Shown one piece after another: positions 32,931 through 45,600 of a DNA stretch of 64,000 bases. The position numbers and the translations under genes are program-made. A model generated the notes under the pieces. That model was not told where the DNA came from, made no database searches, and saw only the letters and a program-made list of their open reading frames with translations. The stretch's first letter is position 1. Each line of letters begins with the position of its first letter. Source of the DNA: Lepas anatifera (taxonomy: Eukaryota > Arthropoda > Thecostraca > Lepadidae); the NCBI GenBank assembly GCA_034440635.1, contig JAOTON010001027.1, positions 2,506,001 through 2,570,000 on the forward strand, read 5' to 3'.

Positions 32931-35900
32931 TGATAATGCATGAGTAGTTTTTGAAGTGGGCCGTAGAAAAATATTTAGAGAAACAATTTTTTGTATAACT
33001 TGTGTATCATAGTTAATTTTCTGTCAATAAAGCATAGCTATATTTACAATCTAGTCTTACCCCTGAATTTAAGGTCACTTTTCACCCTAGAAAGGTCCAT
33101 GTGACATATGCCATCCGACAAAGCGGGTTAAGACAAACAAATTAATGTCCTTGGCATATTTTGTTTCAACTCGCTGCTTTCCAAATAATGCCGAAGGCAT
33201 ATCCGACATCGTCCAACGTTTGACCTCTTTGACTCCATGTGGCGTCGCAGGTGAATAGATACGGATATAGCCGCGAAACCCATCGCCTTGTCACCTCCGT
33301 GGACCGACCTCCACCGAACCCCCACCTATAATATAGTTCGATGGCTATACAGTTTTCTAGTTTCAACATGGGAATTCCACCGCGGTCAATTTCTTTCACA
33401 CCTAGTTTATTCGCTCGCATTTGCTGTTTGAAAGTTATGGGAGTATGGAGCACTTCGGCTGAGTATATGGTCAGAAAGATATATATTTTTCAGTGGTTCG
33501 TATGGGTAGTGGTGTTCCCTGGGGCAGATAAAGCAGAAGTGGGACGGGACGGTCTCCGAGGAATCGTCAATTGTACCGCTCCTTTCACTGCAGCAGTGGA
33601 CGACCCCTGCGGATCGTAGACAGGTTCGGTAGGAGACCCCACAGCCCCTCGGGTGTCTACCTCGACCAGCAACCGTTTTACCATCGTAAAAGATGTATCC
33701 ATGTGGTGTATAATTTACAAATTACATTTTACAACTTTATCAGTCGGTGGAGATGTACCAGAGTGTATCCCCGCCAATTCTGACTGTCGCTGCGGCGCGC
33801 GGGCTGACAGGGTACGATCGATTGGACTGAGATGACGACATCCGGTTGGTTGTGGACCGGTCCGGCGCCGGCCGGCGCGGCGTCAGCTGTCGCCGGTGCC
33901 GGCCGTCAGCTGACGCGGCGGCTGTGACGTCGGAGGGGCGCGCCGTCGCCGCGTGCGTCGCTACCGTCGCTGTCGTCGGTGGGGCGGCCAGATCAATACA
34001 CGGGGGTGCCGAGGCCGCCGACGCGAGCACTCGGCGACGGGCGGTGCCGGGCGGGTGGCGTGATTGGGGGCGCGTATGGTACCTGGCGTCATCGGAGGTG
34101 CACTCTTCCTGTTCGGAGTATCAGAGGTGCGTGAAGATAGCTACAGGAAGTAGGCGGACATATTGGTTGGTTCTTGTTTTGCTAGGCCGATATCCTTGAA
34201 TACCCGCTGTTTTTCTCGTGCCGCCTTAGGTCACATGGTGCCGAAGATCCCGCTCAGCTGGCAAACACTTAACGTTGGGTGAAGCCCGCAAAGCTGCTAA
34301 CGTAACTGTGTGCTCGCTCTGTAGCTTGGGATGTAATGCTGGACACAGGCGCGTCGACATCAGTAAAAAATAGGAATGGTACGGATCGCCAGCCTTCTGC
34401 TGGTAGGAAAATATACAGTTAAAGGAAATTGGCCGTTTTGTCAAAGTTCTAAAATGAATTATTTGTGAACAGAATAGGCCTGAAAATAAGGAAAACACAT
34501 TCGTTTCCACCTTTAATCGCTCAAACAAAGAATATCGCCTCTTATCTTACTACCCGGGGTTGAACTAAGCATTGCGTGTAATTTCGAAGCTTGGCCAAGC
34601 TGGCTGCTTGCAGCATGCAACGTTGCAAAAGCCATGGCATTTGCTAGCATTTATTACTTGCGTTGCCAGATGAAATGGGATTCCTTCATGGCTTGAAATG
34701 CAGGCATAGTTCTCTGTATTTCGTAATTTTAAATTGTGCGAAAGTTTAGCGTAGGGAGCTTTGAGTGAACTGAAACATGCAAATAGCGGTTTCTTGACAC
34801 GCTCTATATAGATGCTATCTCAGTTCAAAACCCATTAAACAAGTGAGATTAACCCTATTCTTGTCAGACTCCTAGCCACCCCTATTTCTGTCAGGGAGGT
34901 GGTGGATCGGCCCCCTTATACCTCAAAATCTACGCATCAGAATATAAAGAAAATCAAACTGGGATCGATTTTTCCCACGCTAAACCCCATTTTTTAAAGA
35001 AAAAAATCGGAAAACATTGGGTAAGGGCGTGCAACATATCGGTAAATTGTTTACTGTATGTCAGTTTTTCCATAGCGCTAGGCCTTGTTGATACATTTTA
35101 CAAAACTAGTACACATTGGCAGATAATTAGTGTCAATTTTTCATATCATTCAGTTAGGTTGAAATTCTAAATTCAATGGTGGTTCCAGGGCCTGAACTAT
35201 ACCTGTGGTAAAGTACATGCATTTTACCATATTTTTGTTGGATAGACTACAAACCTCATATACCTACTGTCTGATATATTTGACATCGATATAAATGATA
35301 AAATGGCAAATCATCAGAGGCGGATGCAGAAAAGGAAAATAGTGGGACATGGTACACATCGAGAATTCGTTCAAATCATATACAACTACATATGTTCCTC
35401 GGCTATTGATACTTTTCTTAATGCCCAGACCTTACCTGCCCATTATGCGCTAGGGGGACCCTGAATGGTTCTGTGTCCTTGATCCGTCTATGGACGAATT
35501 TTTATATATTCGGTCTTAGAACCAAATGCATGCCCAATATGCTTATCACACTCCTTGCACTTAGGATGCGTACTAAAAGTATACGCTTGTGCATGCGTGA
35601 AACTACTTAAATCGCAATACCTGAACACGCGTATGGGATCTTATTATCGTATTATATAGGGTTGGGGTATAGTGTGGCTACTTGTATCCCTCTCGGCTGT
35701 CCTATAAGCAGTCTATTCACATTTCAAGAATACAATCCAATTGCACATGAAATCCCCCCGTTTTGGGTTGCTTGGATCGCTTCTGTAAGAAGTGTTAATT
35801 AACTTTCATTTAACCTCTTCTGTCCTAATATTCAAACCTTTTAACTGCTTCAGGCGTGCGAATTCATATCTCTTTGGAGTTTGGTGGTGCCCGTCTACCC

Positions 35901-35985
35901 TCAATGAAACGCCGTCCCAGCGGTAAAACATCCTATAAATGTTCTCATTTCTTATTTGAATGACTATAGATTGGTTTGATGTAGT
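32931..35985. other. Unassigned stretch with CpG-rich centre
   Basis: No recognised exon. Apart from the CpG-rich segment at 33780-34075, it holds only short frames without family resemblance. Confidence 0.45.
33780..34075. promoter_or_regulatory. CpG-rich island, possible promoter or exon
   Basis: About 300 bp with very dense CpG, GCCGGCGC and GTCGCCG motifs and CRE-like TGACGTCGG, in a region where most CpGs elsewhere look decayed. A 96-codon minus-strand frame spans it, but it is Ala/Thr/Arg-rich, as expected from GC bias, and is not recognised. An unmethylated promoter is the simplest reading. Confidence 0.4.
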
Positions 35986-35989
35986 TTAA

Positions 35990-37017
35990 CCCGCGCCCCA
36001 CCGGGGGTCCGGCGCCACCTTCGCCCCACCGGGGGCCATCGATGGCCCCCCCTCTAACTCCGAAAATATGGGCGTTAGCGCAAATCTGCAAAGTGCAATA
36101 GAAAGCTCGCGTGAATTCAGTAAGAAATTACTTCGCATGTTTTAGTGCTCAGGTCAATGGTTTGACCTCCAGAGGTCAAATTAGGTCAAGATCGGCTATT
36201 TTCACTCAAATATGCAATGATTAAGCAAACTGGGCATAACTCTTATGCCATTAGAGCTATTGAGACCTGGTAAAGTACATTTGATAGCAAATTGCCAGTA
36301 CTTTTCCCGCTATGTGGAACGTAAAGACCTCCCGCCAGTGGTTTGACCGCCAGAGGTCACCTCGTGACCTAATATGACCTGAGGTCACGAAAGGTCAAAA
36401 AGTGACCTTGCCGTATATCAAATGAGAGCCAGTGACAAGACAAACACGATGGTGTTTGTTTCACCGCTCTAGGTTAATTAGGTCAAAAGTTATTGTCAAA
36501 ATACTGTTTTTGACCTCTGGTGACCTTGGATGACCTTGGAAAAATCAAAGGGTGAATATGACCCCTGGGATCCGTGAAAGGGTGTCCAAAAACGTTGTTC
36601 TGAGCAGTCTGAGTATTTGCAAACATTTTTGTGGCTTTTATATCATGAAACAGGTTTTCCCCATGCTTTTCCAATGGGAGAGGTCGCCTCGTGACCTGAC
36701 CTCAGGGCACGAAATCGAAAAATCCCGGATATACACCTTGTAGACCCTGGAGGGGTCATGAAGTGTAGGAAGTTTCAAATCGATCGACTCTGAAATGTAG
36801 CTCTTACAGAGCTCTGAAGTTGAAGTGAGGTGACCTTGGTTGACCTCGTCTGGTGACCTGACCTTGGGTGACCGGGGGTAAAAAATTCAGGGATGATGGG
36901 AAAATGATGTAGTGAGAGGTAGAGCCCTCAACCGCGGTGCTGCGCCTCGTCGTTTTTCTGCTATCCCGGAAAAACCTTAGGGGGGTTCATCGATGGCCCC
37001 CTTCGGTGGGGCGAGGG
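35990..37017 (+). mobile_element. TTAA-flanked AGGTCA-rich element, family F1, copy B
   Basis: A 1028-bp element flanked by TTAA at 35986-35989 and 37018-37021. Very similar to copy A along its whole length, which suggests recent mobilisation. Doubled left terminal repeat; terminal palindromes are slightly altered at the right (GGGGGTTCATCGATGGCCCC). Confidence 0.9.
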
Positions 37018-37528
37018 TTAACAGGCATGTGGGAAGACTAAAACACACGGTACAGCACAGAGCTGCAAAAAGTCGGGCTCTTGGGTCATAAAGTGCCCGA
37101 CAGATTTTAGGGCACGGTATGGTCCTGCGACAGATCTTACAATCTGTGAGAAAAAAATCTTGAAAGGAAACAGAAAAGACTTTTGTTCTAAAAAAACTCG
37201 ATATTAGAATTGTCACCTCTTTCACTCAACAAGTTTTTCATGAATTTGCAGCTCTCCCATATCAAGCCAGTGTGCGGCAAGAACCGATGGAAAATCGAGG
37301 GACTTATGAATCGAGGGACCTTTGAATAGAGGGCCTTATGTACAGAGGGCCTTTTAAACGTCACCCAGAAAATCCTCTGCTGGAAAAATTCCTTCACCGG
37401 CCTGTCGGGCCCGATTTGTATTCCATAGCACGCGACAGCTTGGCCCGACAGGCCGCCGTAAAGGCCTTGCGACAGGCAAAACAGTTTTTTTCCTTCGTTT
37501 CCTTCGGTTGGAAGTACGCTCAATGCTG

Positions 37529-37562
37529 CCGCAAGAGCGCTGTTTGAACAGCGCCCTTGCGG
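37529..37562. repeat. 34-bp palindrome in R2
   Basis: Counterpart of 3299-3332, with one mismatch (GAGCGC opposite GCGCCC). Confidence 0.75.
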
Positions 37563-38554
37563 CAAAGCCGGTGTAAAAGGTATCTTTGGTTTGAAAAGCA
37601 GCCATGCGATTTGGTGTGTTGCGTTGTGGATGTGGTGGAGGCTAAGGCCCTAGAATCCCGTGGTGTGGTGGAGGCAATACGTTGCAAGGTTGTGTTTTTT
37701 ATTATTTTTCTCTTGCATTACTTTGGTATACATCTTGAGTTAACTGGTTGAGTTTGGATTTCATCGTCCATAGTTGAAGGGCTGATAAATGGCTCCGATT
37801 AAGCTGAAGCCCCTTCCATCGTCCCGTGTCAAGCTTAAATGTGGATTTGAGGGATGTGGGTATTTTGGCGAAAAACGTTTTTTAAGGGTGCGTTACCCTC
37901 GACACATGCACCACACGACATGACCCGTCAGAACTAATACCCTGTTTCCCAACAACAGATGTCAGGTCATTCGTTCATTCATTTCGATACACAGACCGCC
38001 CACGTGACACGTTGGTTGTACACCGTAGTACGCTTCCGCATTCCACGCTTTACGACCCTTCAGGTAAACAAGAACCGCTGCGGGCAAGGTCAGACGGGTC
38101 GCAGTAACAGGTGCTCTCGCAGGGGCGGGCCCAGTATTTGCCCGAGAGCAGACTGCTAAGGCCTTTGTCTTGATTTCTCTAAATAAGAAAGCAGTTGCAG
38201 CTCGCACAACTGTCACCTGGGATGGACCAACGCTAGCCAAATGACATTTCAAGCATTGCTGTGGATTGGCTACGCTCTTTGCGTCAGTTAGCAGCTAGTT
38301 AGTTGTAGGATCCTCGACTACTTCGTCCACTTTCGTGACCAAACCTTGTGGACCCACTTTCTTCCTCCCAAACTAAGCTAGTCCTTTTCCATCCTGGTAA
38401 ATATATCAGAAATATTTCCGTAATATCCTTGTTTACTGTTTTCCGTGAGAACCTCAGGGAAATTTAACGACTTCTTCCATCCCGAAAAAAATATAAAAAA
38501 CGTCGTCCGCCCAGTCACATAACATCCCCTCTTTATACGGAGGGTCCTAACTGT

Positions 38555-38757
38555 GTAAACCTATAGTGTCTTCTTTTGAAAGCTATCGTTTTTCAGCATT
38601 ATTGCTCGGCCCGCCTTGCGTCGGTGGTGCGTCATTTTCCCTGCGTGTGTAAACACATGTAAACATATAGTGTCTTCTTTTGAAAGCTATCGCTTTTCAG
38701 CATTATTGCTCGGCCCGCCTTGCGTCGGTGGTGCGTCATTTTCCGTGCGTATGTAAA
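38555..38757 (+). repeat. 104-bp tandem duplication
   Basis: The unit from GTAAACCTATAGTGTCTTC to the CATTTTCCCTGCG region is repeated once (starts 38555 and 38659) with few changes. Followed by CA-rich sequence. Confidence 0.85.
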
Positions 38758-40088
38758 ACACACACACGCACATACACATGACACATGGGCCGGGTGCCCG
38801 CATTTGTGATCGCCTTGGGGTTTTCTTAGAGATTCCTCGCCCCGTGGCGGTCACGGAAAGGGGCGTGCGTTCGTACGGGACTCACTGACTTGCTCACCCA
38901 CCGAACCCTGAGGCGCGCAGCTCCATGTGTTTACCAAAGTATTTATTATGGAACATTGTTCTGATGCTCGGAGATGGGGGCGTTGTATCCCTCGATCATG
39001 TGCGGAGTTTTCCTCACTGTGATCGAGAAGTGTTTCTGATCATAGGGTAGTTTGTGTTGTAATCGACAAAACACGTGTTCTGTATCAATCCCGTCCAGAC
39101 ACTTTCTGGCCACATCAGTTCGATATAAGCCAAAGCCTTTGTAATGTATTAGAAGCGGTTTCTTTAGGTATAGGCCCTGACCTAGGACAGTATCGAAAGA
39201 TGGTCTCCGAAACATATGAGACCGTCCATAAAGTACAGAAGGAAAAACAAGGGGGAGCGGGAAGTCAGCAACCGTTTTGTTAGACGTTACAACAGGGCGT
39301 AAGCAAGTATTACCATGGGGGGTTAGAATTATAAGAATACATGTAACGTAATTTATGGATAGGCCCTTAGCTCTGACTTAAAAATTAAGACTGATGTGAT
39401 TCAATGGAGTCCACACATCATCACCATTGGATTTTGGAATTGTTTGTGTGACCTTTTTGTGAGGAGAGGAACCGTGAGAGATTCGTGTGAATACGTGTGC
39501 TGACGTCCAAATAACCCTCATATGCCTCCAGTCATTAGTCAGTAGTTCCCTGATGTTAGGAGCTAAAGGTATGTTTGTGCAAAACACGCGCAATAAATGT
39601 TCTATAGTCCGCATAGATTTTCAAGACCTGAACGACGATCCTAAAATATTCGGCAAGTATTAGTGGGTGATGCAACACCACCTACCCTGCAAAATTTCAG
39701 TGGGGTGTCATTAGCCATTTCAAGGAGTATCGTAATCATTTCAGGGAAAGCCGTAGTTCAATTGGGCGAGAAAGTACCCTCTTTCTGGAAATTTACAGGT
39801 CCAAAAATGACTTTTATGGAGTCTAAAGGATACAGAAAACACGTTACTGTGTCAGGGGACGAAAATATATGTTTTCATCACAGCAAAAAGCAGAATAAAC
39901 TGATATTTTGCTAACAAACTGCAAAGTGGCAACATCAGCAGCAATTAATTGCATCGGGCTTGAGCTTCACGCCCCGAGAGTGAAGAGGGTTTACCGGTCG
40001 AAAATTCGGAACATTGAATGCGATAAAGCTGATGGACTAAGGAACGAGACACCCAAGTCATCACATGGCTGCCCCAAAGTGGGAGGAT

Positions 40089-41085
40089 CATACGCAGATC
40101 CAGGGGAGCAAAGAGGGGCACGTGCCCCTCTATCGACCCTCGGAGCCCCCTGAAATGGCCTTGGCGCCCCTGAAAGGTTGATGGCGCCCCCTGAAATGTG
40201 ATGATGATGATTGTCCCGGCCGTCGAATAAAGATATCCATATGGGGGGGCGCTTTGTTAAAGTCACCCCAATCGCCGAAGGAAGCTCTGGCGATTCCGGT
40301 TTGGATGACAGCCGATTTGTGGCGAGGACCCGCGCCGTTGTGCCGTCCCGGCCGTCCAGGGTCCCACCTGGCCGCCTCTCGGGACCGGAGTAGGCTGTCT
40401 TCGGGACCGTTTTTGTGATGATTTCCGGGCTTGGATACCCGCATTGCAACCTCGATTAGCTTGGATGATCCAAGGCATAGGCGTTGGCCGTCAGCCCAGT
40501 CTTTTCGGTAGTCGGTTTGGTCGACTGAGTGGAGATGCATTCGTGAGTCTGTCGGTCCTGTTTTTTATACAAGTAACTAGATATTTCGGGTACGAATTAG
40601 TGGCTATCATTATATTCTTATGATATTGTATTGTGACATTTTTCTACGTATTGTGCAATGAATAAATTATCTCCACCTGCTATGCACGAGATATGCACAA
40701 ATACCAAAAATAACAATATCTTTAGAAACCAGCTTCAGGGAGGTTCCATGACGGGAGTATCATAAAGAATATTTTTCCGATATTTTTCCGATCATACAAA
40801 AATTAATCGCAGAGACAAATCTAAAACAAGTGCGGCAAACTCGACAATTGAATCAAAACTGACCTCAGTCCTTTCATTTTCATTTCAAGAAGAACGTGAC
40901 GTCTTTAACAAAACTCCCCTGAAATGTCGGTTTCCATCCCCCAGGATGCAAAAATCGGTGCCAACCGATAGGATTTTGCGCCCAACTGATGGGTTTTGCC
41001 GGTCAAAAGTGGCAACCCCTGGTCCACATGGCGACCCTCGGGAAGCTGCCCGCCCCCCGATCGGCAATCCTGGATCCGCCTACGG
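40089..41085 (+). mobile_element. hAT MITE (CATAGGCGGATCC family), split by a retroposon
   Basis: Starts CATACGCAGATCCAGGGG and ends CCTGGATCCGCCTACG, flanked by the perfect 8-bp duplication GGGAGGAT (40081-40088 and 41086-41093). Without the insert at 40199-40915 it is about 270-280 bp, the family size. Confidence 0.88.
40199..40915 (-). mobile_element. Retroposon with 11-bp target duplication and (ATC)n tail
   Basis: A 717-bp insert flanked by CCCCTGAAATG at 40188-40198 and 40916-40926. On the minus strand its 3' end is an ATCATCATCATCA tail. A long variable duplication plus a simple-repeat tail is the signature of target-primed reverse transcription (LINE or LINE-mobilised SINE). The minus-strand frame (SRPSNKD-region reversed, with AWADGQRLCLGSSKL-like residues) is GC-rich and unrecognised. 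The 5' end contains GACGTCACG. It probably represents a 5'-truncated LINE or a SINE of unknown family. Confidence 0.7.
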
Positions 41086-43445
41086 GGGAGGATACTCTAG
41101 TCACCAGCCTCGGTGATAACAGGTGCTGGCAGAATATGATACAGAAGTCTGACTCGCACAATTGCTTGCCTTTCCGTATGAGAAGTGTACTACGGGGACA
41201 CACTAGTTGAGTTAATCGCTGCCCTGAAGTCGTCGTCGCTAGCACTCTGCTCACAGGACAATCGCTGCTTTCTTTTCCCTGAAAGATCTTGTCACTCCAG
41301 CCCGTGGTGGCCAGAAATGGGTCTTACTGATATTGGTAGAGCCTGGTGTTCTGCCGTTTGTATCCCGCTGAACGGAAAGTGTCATCCTTGATAATGGCGA
41401 TGGAGGCAGAATGATCTAAATCCTGGAATGCTTAGTAGAGTGTGACACCCAGGCGCCCTGAATTTCCCTTCACTTTTTCCCCTTCATTTTTTCTAACTCA
41501 TTTTTCCAAACACTTTTCCTGGGGATTTCTTAGCACAATTCAATAATCCTAGTATATATAAAACCATCTAGTGTGGAAGGACAAATTTAATGAAAAATGC
41601 GCGAGTAAGGGCTAGTAAGGGCTGTAACCGAGTTTCAACTAACTCCCACAATATTATAGCGTTTGGACTTTCTACTCGCCTTCCATATTTTCAAGCGTGA
41701 ATTTTACACTCACTATCCCAATGCAAAACCAGTTTTGAGACACTGCGGAATGGAGTGCTGCGAAATCCGAAAGATTATCCACATACTGAACGCGTCTTTT
41801 TTCTGAGTGTCACCTTCCCACTCTGCTCTTTGTCAGCAAAAGTATTCCATCCAGCAGTCGTCGGAAGTTCCACTTGTAGTATATTCCGTGGACGCCATGG
41901 ATCAAAATCTATTCACATTTAAACTTGCGCTGGAACAGTGGCATCTCCATAAAAGTCCGGATCTTCCGGCTGCTGGTAAGGTTGTATTTTAGACCCTCTC
42001 GCTGTCGGAAGTTTTGCCCTGCTGAGGGAGGATGATGAGCAACAAATGAAGAAGGCTTCCATAGGTCTTAGCTGACCCCGGAGGATAATTTTTGGGGTTT
42101 TCACTCGTTGGAACAGATCTCTCGCGGCGGCTTTTGCTTCTAGTGATCATAGACCAATCAATTTCTAGGTGTCCCCTAAAATCGATTATTTGGGTACCTA
42201 AAAGGTACGAAAAGGATTCGGGCGGGTCAATTCGGCATAAACATCCCTCAGGATCGTTCCCTGTCACCCGCCTCTCCTTGCTATTGCACACAGCTCACAT
42301 CGGTAAAAACGCCGTCTTGGGTCAACTAGGCCATTTGACCCAAATCAGGTACAAAGTAGCTCAGCCTATTCTTCATTTGTACTTTAAATGTGTTAAGAAT
42401 GGTCTGTTCTGTCAATATTATTTTGAAAACACACCCCGTAGCTTTCTGGTACGATTTTTTTAGCTGCAACTATGCAAAATTTATTTCATGCTGATTTCTC
42501 GAACGCGGACAGTGACCTGATTAAGACCAAATTTTGATCGGATGTCCAAAATAAACCATATCATGGAAAATTTGCGGGGCGCTCATTTTTAAACAAACAT
42601 AGGCAAAATATGAAGCCACATCGATTTTAAAAAAACACCAATGCAGCAACATTTCATATGTTAGTAGACTCATGAAGGCTCATATTGTCCAGTTGCAGAA
42701 CAATGTGCGCTATCCAGCTTCGGCCAGGCAGGCCGAAACTGGTCAGAAAATGAGGGAACCATAGACCTTCAGCCTCCAACTCTGGCACTACATTTTCCAC
42801 TGCAAAACTGAAAGCTAACCAGATTCTGGCCTATTTTTGCTGCCAGTTAATCACACTAAAAATTTACTGTGCCCACAAATCCATTAAAAACGAAATAAAC
42901 ATTTTTGCTGGAAGTGAAATGGCCTGGTCTCACCTGAGGCTTATTTTGTGAAAACAGCCTGTTAGTTACCCTCACTGGTCCACAAGAGGAGGTAAGACTT
43001 GAAAGAAAGGACGTGCTTGAAATGCGGTCATGAGACGGAGTGAGCTAGCGAGCGATAGCAAGGAAGTGAACGCAGGACTGCATTTCCCAAATGACGACTT
43101 TGTGTTGAATCTTCTTTGTATGTCATGAAGATTTATCTCCACTCCGTCGGATCTATGGGACCAATTGGAGCAAGGATCACATCGGCAGATCCATGATTTC
43201 CGGTATTGTTGCATAGGGAAAAAACTGCATCCATGATTGTGACAATGTAGGGTCTGCGCATAATTGACTGTTTTTTGGTCCAAAACATGTGGTAGCCATC
43301 GGCTTAGTATGATGCTCAGTACCCCTGATCATGCTGTGTATGCTTTATTAGTTAATCATATAATTGGGATATTACAGCAATCGTAATATAAAAAATATAG
43401 GTAGAATTCGCAAAGCCCCATTAATGTTTTAATGAGACGTCTTAG

Positions 43446-43702
43446 CAGGGGCGTAGCCAAGGAGGGGGCGGCAGGGACAGCCGCCCCCTTAGGGGCCCGA
43501 AGGGCCCCCTGAGGATACGGACCGCGCGAAGCGCGGCTCGCCTCCACTATGATCTGTGGCCAAATTCGAAATTTCATACCAGACAGCGCACTCTCAAGCC
43601 CTCTTCAGCACTCTATTCTGTAGCAAGCAGGGCCCTTTTTACCCATCAGGGCTCTTTGGCGCTGTCGCAGGGAAATCGAGCGAAATCCTGGCTACGCCCC
43701 TG
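43446..43702 (+). mobile_element. hAT MITE (CAGGGGCGTAGCC family)
   Basis: A 257-bp element from CAGGGGCGTAGCCAAGG to CCTGGCTACGCCCCTG, flanked by CGTCTTAG (43438-43445) and CCTCTTAG (43703-43710), an 8-bp duplication with one mismatch. The same terminal motif heads the minisatellite modules at about 6023, 10531 and 13476, and occurs alone near 45244. Confidence 0.85.
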
Positions 43703-44324
43703 CCTCTTAGTAAATACAAATGTGTGATAACTGAGAAGCGTTGCTCCAATTTTTTCCTCCTGCCTTATTTCAAATTGCTTTATTTTATTCATTTTGTGTC
43801 TTATAGCACAACAATAATACATGGTTTCTTGGATTTAAAACATCAGTCCCACTAAAATATTCGAATTTTGTTATGGGCTACACTTCGGCTGCTTTCGATG
43901 AAAACATCACCCCCTGAGCGATGCTCCCCTGTAAAGATAAACGCTCCCGTCGGACCCTTTGTCCCCTCTCTGTCTCCTCGGTCGGTTAGTCATTGTAAAA
44001 TTCCCGAGTATTTTTCTGGGGGGACGTTTGCAAGCCCGAATTAGCTATTTTCGTCTAATTACCACGATATTATTTCACAAGACAAGTAGCTATTTCTCTT
44101 GTTAATGGAATACAGAAGTTACCGAAATATCATCAATTATGATTGGACAATCGGTCGGATGAAGTCTGATGCTTTCGTCTCAGTTTGGAAATTGTAAGAG
44201 CACTGATCATGGTTTTTGAGGGACAACAAATTGTTAGGCGGACTTAAAATGATAAAACATCAGCAGCTAGATTTCACTTCTTGGTATGAGCAGGTGCGAT
44301 GCACCGTTTTAGATTCTTGGAAGT

Positions 44325-44500
44325 TTTTCAAAGACAGAAGTGTAGATTTTATTATAAAACTTGAAAACTGTTTTATAGAACTAAAAAACTTCTTCGCCGA
44401 GCCTTTTTTAATTTTTATTTTGTATGGGAGTGGTATGGAAGAGATAGCCACAAAACTTTATTGTTTTCGTTTTCTCGATCTTTACCCTGGACACATCATT
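44325..44500 (+). repeat. Dispersed repeat, copy 1 (pair with 45455-45600)
   Basis: Shares ATAAAACTTGAAA, TTCGCCGAGCCTTTTT, GAGATAGCC.CAAAACT and GATxTTTACCCTG with 45455-45600, about 1.1 kb away in the same orientation. It is the basis of two short similar frames; not coding. Confidence 0.7.
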
Positions 44501-45074
44501 GTAGCTCACCTCTCGCTCGTCTAGACCATCGATCCAATAACAAAACACCTTGCGGAGATGACTGAATGTTGGGGTGGTAAAAACTGAAACAGTTTTGATG
44601 ACCGGGATGATGTAATATTAATTAGGGTGAATCCCATTGTTTTTTTACAATTCCTTCATATCCCCATTTCAAATATTTGATTCGACAACACGGTAGTCAA
44701 AGTTCATGCAAACTCTATGGCTGTGTTGGATCCAGAGGGAGGGCAAAAATATTTACCCCCCAAACGGACAAGCTCGGGGTAGAACTATGTCGTGCCTTCC
44801 CTCCCCCACAAAGTCATCGACCTCCTTTGGCCTCGACTCCGCTTGAGTTCATAACCGAGATTTGTGTTCCCTTAACTCTAAACTTCAAACAGAACCAGTC
44901 AACTTCAGTGTAAGTATTGGGCCGTGGATAGCAAAAACAAGCATCTTGTGCGCATATTTTTCACTCCGTGATGGTTTTTTGCCTTTCGTCTTGGGCATCC
45001 CCAAAAGCTACGGTCAAATTATATTGCGGCAACATTTTTCACGTGTGACGTTTTTTTGTTTGTTGCGACTTTGC

Positions 45075-45235
45075 CTTGCCCCCTCCAACCGACCGGATAG
45101 ATCCGGCACTGCCCAATGGAGACGTCCTTATCCACCAGCAGGGCCTCAGCAGCCGGATCCCGTCCTCAGTCGGCTGCCACGTGACTGGCGCGCGCCCGAG
45201 GCGCAGAGGAACCGGTCACGCCGGTAAACAGGTGT
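45075..45235 (+). other. CpG-rich island within the 8-kb element, possible captured exon
   Basis: Contrasts sharply with the AT-rich surroundings and contains GCCACGTGAC and GGCGCGCGCCCG. One plus frame (IDPALPNGDVLIHQQGLSS) looks protein-like and is followed by a donor-like CCG GTAAAC, but no family is recognised. Confidence 0.3.
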
Positions 45236-45454
45236 TCGTGTGCCAGTGGCGTAGCCAAGGGGTGATCAGGCTATAGGCTCTCCTTTTGTTCAATATTTCC
45301 TATCCAAATTTTTGAATATATTTACTTTGGCTTCTAACTGCAGTTTCTCTGCTATCAACCACCTTGAAGTATTTCTTGTAATGCCACTGCTCCTGTCCCA
45401 TTCACCAAATCATGAATGAACAGACCGGGCTCAGCGGCGACTCATGCGAATCTG

Positions 45455-45600
45455 GTACTGCCAGTGCCATCTATTGGGAAAGTTTTATAAAACTTGAAAT
45501 AACTTTTTCGCCGAGCCTTTTTGGTTTTGATTCTGTATGGAAATTGTATAGACGAGATAGCCGCAAAACTCTGTTGTTTCCGTTTTTCCGATTTTTACCC
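45455..45600 (+). repeat. Dispersed repeat, copy 2
   Basis: Partner of 44325-44500; begins after GTGCCATCTATTGG. Confidence 0.7.

Noticed and set aside
33740..34030. 96-codon minus-strand frame in the CpG island
   Set aside because: Composition (Ala, Thr, Arg, Ser, Pro) is what GC-rich DNA gives by chance; no family resemblance and no flanking exon signals.
38555..38757. Possible CRISPR-like or regulatory repeat
   Set aside because: Only two copies, directly adjacent with no spacers; a simple 104-bp tandem duplication in animal DNA.
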